A stretch of DNA of 5,194 nucleotides from an uncultured bacterium (GTDB lineage: Bacteria; Cyanobacteriota; Vampirovibrionia; Gastranaerophilales; Gastranaerophilaceae): assembly GCA_900553895.1 (NCBI GenBank), contig USFB01000058.1, positions 1-5,194 of the forward strand. The letters are read 5' to 3'. Below, in pieces: positions 1 to 4,271 of this stretch. Made by a program: the position numbers and the translations under genes. Positions within the stretch are counted from its first letter, which is position 1; each line of letters opens with the position of its first letter. The notes under the pieces were generated by a model. That model searched no databases. It was given only the letters and a program-made list of their open reading frames with translations, and was not told where the DNA came from.

Positions 1-51
1 CGCTCGCTATCGCAGCTAAACGCTGCACGCTCGCGGTGCGAATGTCGTTCG
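1..51. repeat. GC-rich, hairpin-bearing edge sequence (possible end of a dispersed repeat)
   Basis: This stretch is far richer in G+C than the AT-rich DNA that follows. The heptamer CGCTCGC occurs twice (1-7 and 28-34). Overlapping short inverted repeats are visible: GCAGC (12-16) with GCTGC (22-26), GCAC (25-28) with GTGC (36-39), and CGAA (39-42) with TTCG (48-51). The last is followed by six T (52-57), so the distal part could act as a weak terminator for a gene left of the window. No reading frame continues out of it. It could be the end of an intergenic repeat, but only one copy is visible and the window cuts it, so the call is tentative. Confidence 0.3.
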
Positions 52-91
52 TTTTTTATATAGAATAAAGTTTTTATATAAAATTAAAAAT

Positions 92-120
92 CTTTACATC
101 GATATTAAGATTATGTAAGG
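92..120. repeat. Imperfect inverted repeat upstream of the HEAT-protein promoter
   Basis: CTTTACAT (92-99) can pair with ATGTAAGG (113-120), giving eight pairs including one T-G wobble around a 13-base centre. It lies about 28 bases upstream of the TATAAT box at 148-153. It could be an operator or a chance palindrome in AT-rich DNA; there is no U-tract, so it is not a terminator. Confidence 0.25.
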
Positions 121-147
121 AAATCCTGTTTTTCAAAAAATTTCGTC

Positions 148-153
148 TATAAT
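148..153 (+). promoter_or_regulatory. -10 box (TATAAT) for the HEAT-protein / rnhA unit
   Basis: A perfect TATAAT lies 35 bases upstream of the ATG at 189, predicting a transcript start near 160 and a leader of roughly 29 bases containing the AAGGAG site. No good -35 hexamer is visible 16-18 bases upstream (125-131 reads CCTGTTT). The call rests on the -10 box and its position. Confidence 0.5.
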
Positions 154-176
154 AAAAATGCTAAAAGAAAAATATG

Positions 177-182
177 AAGGAG
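177..182 (+). promoter_or_regulatory. Ribosome binding site deciding the start at 189
   Basis: AAGGAG is followed by six bases and then ATG at 189. An in-frame ATG at 174 lies directly upstream of this site and has no comparable sequence before it, so 189 is the better start. Confidence 0.8.
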
Positions 183-188
183 AAAGAT

Positions 189-470
189 ATGCAAACAGTA
201 GAAGAAATGCTTGGCAAATTAGAAACAGCAGATAATACAACTAAAAATAAAATTGAAAATATTTTAGTTGATAAAGGTACAGCTGTAGTTCCTGAACTTG
301 TAAACCAATTACAAATTGTAAGAGGTGTTAAGCGTGGTGTTGCTGCTATGTCATTAATCAGAATCGGCGAAGCTTCTGTTGAATATCTTAAAAAAGCAGC
401 TCTTAATAATAAAGACTTTGAATGGGTTGCTAAATACCTTATTTCTGAAATCAAAGGTGTTGCTGCATAA
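189..470 (+). CDS. Small HEAT-repeat-like protein
   Basis: This 93-residue protein appears to be all-helical. The segment at about residues 20-72 has the look of HEAT / PBS-lyase-type repeats: a helix ending in 'ILVDKGTAVVPELVNQL', then 'VKRGVAAMSLIRIGEASVEYL', with the small-residue and 'xIGxxxVxxL' pattern typical of these repeats. A third, less regular helix pair may follow (73-93). Such repeats usually serve as protein-protein scaffolds; no catalytic residues, signal peptide or membrane segment are seen. The start at 189 is chosen because AAGGAG sits six bases upstream. The gene is first in a probable two-gene unit with rnhA, whose GTG is 22 bases past this stop, and it has its own TATAAT box. 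The partner is unknown, so the function cannot be named. The fold is fairly likely; the family assignment is from pattern only. Confidence 0.75.
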   Translation: MQTVEEMLGKLETADNTTKNKIENILVDKGTAVVPELVNQLQIVRGVKRGVAAMSLIRIGEASVEYLKKAALNNKDFEWVAKYLISEIKGVAA

Positions 471-492
471 CTAGCTTTATTGAGATTTCGCA

Positions 493-972
493 GTGGAAGA
501 GAAAGTTAAAGTAAATATATATACAGATGGTGCGTGTAGTGGTAATCCCGGACCAGGTGGGTATGGCGCGGTCCTGATTCATGTTGATGCGAATGGGGTT
601 AAACATGAAAAGGAATTTTCTGCAGGCTATAAGCACGTTACGAATAATCAGATGGAATTGATGGCTGTAATTGTTGCGGTTGAAGCCTTGAAAAAGCCTT
701 GTGATATAATTTTGACCTCTGACAGTAAATATGTTGTAGAAGCTTTTACGAAAAAATGGATTGATGGATGGATTAAACGAGGGTGGAAAACTGCAGACAA
801 GAAGCCTGTTAAGAATGTGGAATTGTGGCAAAGACTTTTGAGTGCATTAAAACCTCATGATATAGATTTTGTATGGGTAAAGGGACATGCCGGTCATCCG
901 TATAATGAGCGATGTGACCAATTGGCTGTTACAGCTTACAAGCAAGAAAATTTAAAAGAAGAATTGACTTAG
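493..972 (+). CDS. rnhA: Ribonuclease HI
   Basis: This 159-residue cytoplasmic endonuclease cleaves the RNA strand of RNA-DNA hybrids, in R-loops and replication primers. It is close to the 155 residues of the E. coli enzyme. All family hallmarks are present: 'IYTDGACSGNPGPGGYG' at residues 9-25 with catalytic D12, 'TNNQMELMA' with E55, 'LTSDSKYV' with D77, and 'VWVKGHAGHPYNERCDQLA' with H132 and D142, corresponding to E. coli D10, E48, D70, H124 and D134. The basic W-rich handle region (about 88-104, 'KWIDGWIKRGWK') is also kept, as in type 1 RNase HI. The start is GTG at 493: a TGA lies in frame at 481-483, no other start codon fits between, and the first beta strand begins right after it. 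The ribosome site is weak (TGAG at 481-484), so translation may be coupled to the HEAT gene 22 bases upstream. A terminator overlaps the 3' end. Confidence 0.97.
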   Translation: MEEKVKVNIYTDGACSGNPGPGGYGAVLIHVDANGVKHEKEFSAGYKHVTNNQMELMAVIVAVEALKKPCDIILTSDSKYVVEAFTKKWIDGWIKRGWKTADKKPVKNVELWQRLLSALKPHDIDFVWVKGHAGHPYNERCDQLAVTAYKQENLKEELT

Positions 973-1010
973 GCTTAAAATTAAAAGCTAAAGTTAATTC
1001 TTTTTTATTT
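961..1010 (+). terminator. Rho-independent terminator overlapping the end of rnhA
   Basis: GAATTGACTT (961-970) pairs with AAGTTAATTC (991-1000), with one G-T wobble. After one A-A mismatch the stem continues with 972-976 against 985-989, leaving an eight-base loop at 977-984. Six T, an A and four more T follow (1001-1011). The 5' arm lies in the last three sense codons and stop of rnhA. The helix is AT-rich, so strength is uncertain, but the structure and U-tract are in the right place. Confidence 0.7.
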
Positions 1011-1015
1011 TGTTG

Positions 1016-1021
1016 TATAAT
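1016..1021 (+). promoter_or_regulatory. -10 box (TATAAT) for the ycsF-like / yvcK unit
   Basis: A perfect TATAAT lies 27 bases before the ATG at 1049 and directly after the rnhA terminator. It predicts a transcript start near 1028, eight bases before the AGGGGAG site. The -35 region falls in the terminator arm and T-run (about 993-999) and is poor. The track-length ORF reaching back to 1010 would start upstream of this box, which supports the later start. Confidence 0.5.
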
Positions 1022-1035
1022 AATAACGTAGTTTT

Positions 1036-1042
1036 AGGGGAG
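1036..1042 (+). promoter_or_regulatory. Ribosome binding site deciding the start at 1049
   Basis: AGGGGAG followed by six bases and ATG at 1049. The alternative in-frame ATG at 1010 lies in the terminator T-run, upstream of the -10 box, and would add 13 residues not expected in the family. Confidence 0.8.
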
Positions 1043-1048
1043 ATAAGA

Positions 1049-1843
1049 ATGCAGGACGTTATTGAAAGAAAACCAATCAAGAACATAGATTTTAACTGCG
1101 ATTTGGCGCAGGCTTACGGGATTTATAAAAACATTCAAGAATACGAGCTTTTGGATTATGTAAGCTCTGTGAACATTTCTTGCGGTTTCCATGCCGGCGA
1201 CCCTGTAACTATCAAAGAAGCTATGCTTAAAGCTAAAGAAAAAAATGTTGCAATAGGCGCGCATATTGGTTTTAATGATATTCAAGGTTTTGGATACAGA
1301 CCTGTAGAGCTTAAAGAAGACGAACTTGAAGCTCTTGTAGTTTACCAAGTTGGTGCGATTATGTCTTTTGCAAAAGCTTACGGCTTAAGCATAGAACATG
1401 TTCGCCCTCACGGTGCTATGTACAAAATGGCTGGTGAAGATTTTACTTTCTCAGCTAATATTGCAAAAGCTATTAAGAAATGTTCAGATTGGCTTGTTTA
1501 TGTTGCGCCTGTTGGTGATATTACAACAAAAGTCGGTGATTATGTAAATATTCAAGTTGCTCAAGAATTAAGTCTTGAAAAAACTTATAACGCAGATTTA
1601 ACAATTGATTATTCAGTTCCTGATAATACAAACAACTATGAATTAATCAAACGTTTTCAACATCTTCTTCACACTTCTCAAATTCGCAATAATTTAGGCG
1701 GTTTGAGCTTTGCGGAAGTTGATACAATACATTTTTCAAACAAATACAAAAATTCTTTAGAGTTAATCCAACAGGCAAGAAATCTTATCACTCCTGCTCC
1801 TGTTAATTATATTAACGCTAAAGCTTCAGGATGGGTGGATTAA
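1049..1843 (+). CDS. LamB/YcsF (PxpA-like) family protein, divergent C-terminal half
   Basis: This 264-residue protein belongs to the LamB/YcsF family, whose characterised member PxpA is subunit A of the bacterial ATP-dependent 5-oxoprolinase (5-oxoproline to glutamate, acting with PxpB and PxpC). The N-terminal half is recognisable: 'IDFNCDLAQAYG' (13-24; usual form DLNADLGE), 'NISCGFHAGDP' (42-52), 'AIGAHIGFNDIQGFG' (68-82), 'YQVGAI' (99-104) and 'HVRPHGAMY' (117-125). The C-terminal half is not typical. Where E. coli PxpA has 'EVFADRGYQADGSLVPR', this protein reads 'QELSLEKTYNADLTI' (172-186), and where it has 'TVCLHGD' this reads 'TIHFSNK' (226-232). The family Glu of DLGE is Gln here. 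There is no frameshift or internal stop, and the tail extends about 17 residues past the usual end. It is first in a unit with yvcK, two bases downstream; no pxpB or pxpC is present. The family is secure; 5-oxoprolinase activity is doubtful, so I give no pxpA symbol. Confidence 0.88.
   Translation: MQDVIERKPIKNIDFNCDLAQAYGIYKNIQEYELLDYVSSVNISCGFHAGDPVTIKEAMLKAKEKNVAIGAHIGFNDIQGFGYRPVELKEDELEALVVYQVGAIMSFAKAYGLSIEHVRPHGAMYKMAGEDFTFSANIAKAIKKCSDWLVYVAPVGDITTKVGDYVNIQVAQELSLEKTYNADLTIDYSVPDNTNNYELIKRFQHLLHTSQIRNNLGGLSFAEVDTIHFSNKYKNSLELIQQARNLITPAPVNYINAKASGWVD
1834..1839 (+). promoter_or_regulatory. Ribosome binding site deciding the yvcK start at 1846
   Basis: GGTGGA lies seven bases before ATG 1846, inside the last codons of the ycsF-like gene. 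An in-frame ATG at 1831 would give a 13-base overlap but has only 'CAGG' directly against it, too close to serve. Confidence 0.6.
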
Positions 1844-1845
1844 TT

Positions 1846-3156
1846 ATGGCTTTTAATTTTAAAGAAAATGTTGATTTAAAAAAAGATGCAGGCTGGCTTT
1901 TACCGGGGCTGGAAGTTAAAAGATGGTTTCTTTTAATCTTTTTAGGCTCAATCATGATTGTGCTTGGTTTTATGGTTTTAGCAAACGTTAGACCAATTTA
2001 CTTAACCTTGGAATTAATCAGAAAAGCAGCATTAGTACTGCCTTCAAACGTATTGGCAGCAATTTTTATTTTAATTGGTGGTGCAATATTCTTTAAGGGT
2101 TGGCAAAAAACAACGCTTTCTATTATGGATATGGATTCCTCTAAAGGTAACAGTTCTATCTTGGAAAAATTATACAGAAGAAGAAAATTAAATAAAGGCG
2201 CAAAAATCGTTGCTATAGGTGGCGGAACAGGTCTTTCAATGCTTCTTCGCGGAATAAAAAAATATACAAACAACGTAACTGCAATTGTTACTGTTGGTGA
2301 TGACGGCGGAAGTTCAGGCAGGTTAAGAGAAGAAATGGGCATTTTGCCACCTGGAGATATTAGAAATTGTATAGCAGCTTTAGCTGATGATGAAGATATG
2401 ATTACGGAACTTTTCCAATATCGTTTCAAAAACGGCGAAGGCTTAGAAGGTCACAGTTTTGGAAACTTGTTCTTAACTGCACTTTGCGCGATTACGGGCG
2501 ATATGGTTAGAGCGGTAAAAGAATCTTCAAATGTATTAAATATTAGAGGTGTGGTTCTACCTGCAACATTAGATGATATGAAACTTGCAGCTGTTTTTGA
2601 AGATGGAAAAATCGTTCATGGAGAATCAAATATTCCTGAAGTTCACGGCAAAATCAAACGCTTGTTTACGGAGCCTGAACACTGTAAAGCTTTACCTGAA
2701 GCAATAGCTGCAATTAAAGAAGCTGATTTAATTATTCTTGGACCTGGAAGTTTGTATACGAGTGTTATTCCAAACCTTTTGGTTGATGGTATAGTTGAAG
2801 CGATTACAAAATCAACTGCTAAAAAGATTTATGTTTGTAATATTATGACTCAACCGGGAGAAACTGATAACTATTCGGTTGCAAGCCACGTAAATGCCTT
2901 AATCAGTCACGCTAACGGCAAAAAGATTATTGATGCGGTACTTGTAAATGATAGCTTACCTGACAATATTTCAGAAGGTTACGCAAAGAGTGGTTCAATT
3001 CCTGTTAGATTGGATATGGAAAATATTGCACCAATAGGAATTGAAGTTGTTTCACAAAAATTGCTTCAAGAAAACAAACAAGGACTTGTAAGACATAGTT
3101 CGCATAGAGTCGCAAGAGCGGTTTATTATTGGTATCGCAGAACGATTAAGAAATAA
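1846..3156 (+). CDS. yvcK: YvcK/CofD-family protein with N-terminal membrane anchor (gluconeogenesis factor)
   Basis: This 436-residue protein has two parts. Residues 27-46 and about 64-83 are hydrophobic and read as two membrane helices separated by a short loop ('NVRPIYLTLELIRKAA'). A basic linker ('YRRRKLNKG', 110-118) leads into a complete YvcK/CofD Rossmann-type domain: 'IVAIGGGTGLSMLLRG' (121-136), 'TVGDDGGSSGRLR' (149-161), 'LPPGDIRNCIAAL' (167-179), 'EGHSFGNLFLTAL' (201-213) and 'LGPGSLYTSVIPN' (298-310). In Bacillus, YvcK is needed for growth on gluconeogenic carbon sources and affects cell-wall synthesis; it binds UDP-sugars. The CofD relative makes a deazaflavin cofactor, but the 'DDGGSSGRLR' form and lack of cof neighbours favour YvcK. 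The anchored form resembles cyanobacterial homologues, as I recall them. It is probably co-transcribed with the ycsF-like gene (gap 2 bases) and ends at a strong terminator. No rapZ (yvcJ) or whiA neighbour is seen, unlike in Firmicutes. Confidence 0.93.
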   Translation: MAFNFKENVDLKKDAGWLLPGLEVKRWFLLIFLGSIMIVLGFMVLANVRPIYLTLELIRKAALVLPSNVLAAIFILIGGAIFFKGWQKTTLSIMDMDSSKGNSSILEKLYRRRKLNKGAKIVAIGGGTGLSMLLRGIKKYTNNVTAIVTVGDDGGSSGRLREEMGILPPGDIRNCIAALADDEDMITELFQYRFKNGEGLEGHSFGNLFLTALCAITGDMVRAVKESSNVLNIRGVVLPATLDDMKLAAVFEDGKIVHGESNIPEVHGKIKRLFTEPEHCKALPEAIAAIKEADLIILGPGSLYTSVIPNLLVDGIVEAITKSTAKKIYVCNIMTQPGETDNYSVASHVNALISHANGKKIIDAVLVNDSLPDNISEGYAKSGSIPVRLDMENIAPIGIEVVSQKLLQENKQGLVRHSSHRVARAVYYWYRRTIKK

Positions 3157-3160
3157 AATT

Positions 3161-3194
3161 AAAAAATGTAGAAGATTTTTCTTCTACATTTTTT
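3161..3194. terminator. Bidirectional rho-independent terminator between yvcK and the YkgJ-type gene
   Basis: A perfect 15-pair stem (3161-3175 with 3180-3194) encloses a TTTT loop. The core is ATGTAGAAGA / TCTTCTACAT, flanked by six A on the left and six T on the right. It therefore has a U-tract in either direction, and it sits between the convergent stops at 3156 and 3200. Confidence 0.93.
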
Positions 3195-3199
3195 GTTTA

Positions 3200-3640
3200 T
3201 TACCAATCTTCAGAACCATACATTTTGTATTTATCAATAAAGGATTGATGTCTGTCAATAATTCGTTGAACAGATTTATCTTCGGGCAAAATTGTATTGT
3301 AATAAATAATTTCTTCTTTTAGCTTGCGAACTTTTTGTTTAAGCTTTTCTAATTTAATAAAAATATCACCTTCAAAACCGCAATTTTCGGGTAAAAATGC
3401 GAATGGAGAAGATGGAAAATTTTGACATTCTACAAGTTTATTTGGATTAGTGCAAAGAGTATCTTTTAGATATCGGCAAGAACAAAGTGTTGTTGAACCT
3501 TTATTTTCTTCCTTTATCATCATGTCTGCAAACTCTTTTGTGAGAGTTTGTACGCCATCTCTAAACAAAATTTTTTTCTCAAAATCTACTGCTATATTTT
3601 TGCAGCATTTACCACATTTGTTACAATAATCTTTTTCCAT
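3200..3640 (-). CDS. YkgJ-type cysteine-cluster protein (putative metal-binding)
   Basis: This 146-residue protein has nine cysteines. An N-terminal 'CNKCGKCC' (6-13) is followed by C53, C55 and C63, then 'CQNFPSSPF' (72-80) and C87. The order CxxCxxCC, paired Cys, then C-x-x-(F/Y)-P matches the YkgJ / 'zinc- or iron-chelating' family (older UPF0153 type), thought to bind a metal or Fe-S cluster; no reaction is established for the group. The C-terminal part (about 93-115) is a charged, probably coiled-coil helix. There is no signal peptide or membrane segment, so it should be cytoplasmic. I chose ATG 3640 ('MEKDYC') over ATG 3649 ('MFIMEKD') because the upstream ATG overlaps a TATAAT box. Neither has a Shine-Dalgarno sequence, and the promoter places the RNA start almost on the ATG, so the message may be leaderless. 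It is convergent with yvcK and divergent from the secreted-protein gene. Confidence 0.85.
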   Translation of the reverse strand: MEKDYCNKCGKCCKNIAVDFEKKILFRDGVQTLTKEFADMMIKEENKGSTTLCSCRYLKDTLCTNPNKLVECQNFPSSPFAFLPENCGFEGDIFIKLEKLKQKVRKLKEEIIYYNTILPEDKSVQRIIDRHQSFIDKYKMYGSEDW

Positions 3641-3647
3641 AATAAAC

Positions 3648-3674
3648 ATTATACATTTAATATAGGATAGTCAA
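3648..3674 (-). promoter_or_regulatory. Promoter of the YkgJ-type gene (possible leaderless start)
   Basis: On the minus strand, TTGACT (3674-3669) and a perfect TATAAT (3653-3648) are 15 bases apart, slightly short; a poorer -35, TTTTGA (3676-3671), gives 17. The predicted transcript start, seven bases past the -10 box, is 3641 give or take two, at the ATG whose A is 3640. No ribosome binding site precedes that ATG. Confidence 0.55.
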
Positions 3675-3695
3675 AAGAAAAAAAATGTAATATCA

Positions 3696-3704
3696 TGCTA
3701 TTAT
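3696..3704 (+). promoter_or_regulatory. Extended -10 promoter of the secreted coiled-coil gene
   Basis: TGCTATTAT fits the extended -10 form (TGn then TATTAT, five of six matches to consensus). It predicts a start near 3711, just before AGGAGAG. The -35 region (about 3676-3681) is only A-rich, which is acceptable for an extended -10 promoter. It is back-to-back with the leftward promoter at 3648-3674. Confidence 0.45.
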
Positions 3705-3711
3705 AGTTTAT

Positions 3712-3718
3712 AGGAGAG
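3712..3718 (+). promoter_or_regulatory. Ribosome binding site of the secreted coiled-coil gene
   Basis: AGGAGAG precedes two possible starts: TTG at 3721 (too close, two bases after the motif) and ATG at 3727 (eight bases after). ATG 3727 is preferred because of this spacing and because it places 'MKK' at the start of the signal peptide. Confidence 0.7.
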
Positions 3719-3726
3719 ATTTGAAA

Positions 3727-4146
3727 ATGAAGAAAATAGTTTTAACAATGGCTATGTTTGCAACTATGACAGGAATTGTAATGGCTGATGGTAATGCTTT
3801 TACACCATTAAATTTTAACGATACGCAATATGGAAATCCTGCACCAACATCAACTACGGCTGCAACTTCAACAGCTAAAAAAGCTGCAACTCAAGCCGCA
3901 TCTTCAGTAGAAGGTGACGCAGTAGGTAATGGTAATATTCAAAATGCGATTTTGCAATTAGACAATGCGCAAGTTGATATCAGAAATGACTTGTTAAACT
4001 GCAAAACAAAATATGCAGATGTTGATGCTCAATATAAGTTGATTAAAACAGAAAGACAAGCTTTGAAAAAACAAGTAAAAACTGTAGAAAAGAGAATTAA
4101 AGAAATAGATAGAGCAAAAGAAAAAATTAGAAAAAATATGTTGTAA
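3727..4146 (+). CDS. Small secreted protein with Ala/Thr-rich linker and C-terminal coiled coil
   Basis: I do not recognise this 139-residue protein. It begins with a typical signal peptide, 'MKKIVLTMAMFATMTGIVMA' (1-20), with a plausible signal peptidase I site after 'VMA' at residue 20; no lipobox Cys is present, so it is not a lipoprotein. Residues 39-60 form a low-complexity Ala/Thr/Ser linker ('APTSTTAATSTAKKAATQAA'). Residues 70-136 are strongly helical and increasingly basic, with hydrophobic spacing that suggests a coiled coil ('LKKQVKTVEKRIKEIDRAKE' at 113-132). The one cysteine (C92) could link a dimer. It is probably periplasmic or surface-bound. A TTG at 3721 would add two residues. 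It appears monocistronic, with its own promoter and a strong terminator. No enzymatic motif is visible and no function is proposed. Confidence 0.8.
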   Translation: MKKIVLTMAMFATMTGIVMADGNAFTPLNFNDTQYGNPAPTSTTAATSTAKKAATQAASSVEGDAVGNGNIQNAILQLDNAQVDIRNDLLNCKTKYADVDAQYKLIKTERQALKKQVKTVEKRIKEIDRAKEKIRKNML

Positions 4147-4169
4147 GATATATTTGAAAATAATTAGTA

Positions 4170-4210
4170 ACGTAGGGCTATTCTTTTAAAGAATAGCCCT
4201 ACGTATTTTT
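4170..4210 (+). terminator. Strong rho-independent terminator after the secreted-protein gene
   Basis: A perfect 14-pair stem (4170-4183 with 4191-4204) contains GTAGGGCTATTC / GAATAGCCCTAC around a seven-base TTTTAAA loop, and is followed by A and five T. It is notably more GC-rich than its surroundings and lies 23 bases past the stop at 4146. There is no A-tract on the left, so it should work mainly for the + strand. Confidence 0.93.
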
Positions 4211-4212
4211 AA

Positions 4213-4235
4213 CTATATACTAATATACAATATAG
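4213..4235 (+). promoter_or_regulatory. AT-rich candidate promoter/operator region of the HEFAH gene
   Basis: Two -10-like hexamers, TATACT (4216-4221) and TATACA (4224-4229), lie in the 60 bases between the upstream terminator and the ATG at 4272. The segment is also bounded by CTATAT (4213-4218) and its inverted copy ATATAG (4230-4235). No convincing -35 is seen. A promoter must lie here if the terminator is efficient, but which hexamer is used cannot be decided. Confidence 0.3.
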
Positions 4236-4271
4236 CAAATTTTTTTCTTTTCAGTTTTTAATAAGGATATC

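Noticed and set aside
161..454. Minus-strand open frame opposite the HEAT gene
   Set aside because: It lies opposite a plus-strand gene with a good ribosome site and promoter. Its product has no recognisable domain, so it is a shadow frame.
451..831. Minus-strand open frame of 126 codons opposite rnhA
   Set aside because: It is antisense to a full-length, motif-complete RNase HI, with no supporting ribosome site or protein family.
493..972. Possible horizontal transfer of rnhA, from its somewhat higher G+C (near 40 percent by hand count)
   Set aside because: The difference from yvcK and other genes here is small, and no mobile-element remnants flank it.
1034..1348. Minus-strand open frame opposite the start of the ycsF-like gene
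   Set aside because: It is a shadow of the conserved LamB/YcsF coding region; the translation is F/K-rich without any motif.
1998..2429. Minus-strand open frame of 143 codons opposite yvcK
   Set aside because: It runs antisense through the most conserved YvcK motifs, whose codon pattern explains the absence of stops.
1846..3156. CofD (2-phospho-L-lactate transferase) as the identity of the YvcK-family protein
   Set aside because: No other F420 cofactor genes are nearby, and the motif set and membrane anchor fit the YvcK branch better.
4170..4204. Long palindrome read as a mobile-element end or attachment site
   Set aside because: The T-run directly after it and its place just past a stop codon explain it as a rho-independent terminator; there is no integrase or partner repeat.
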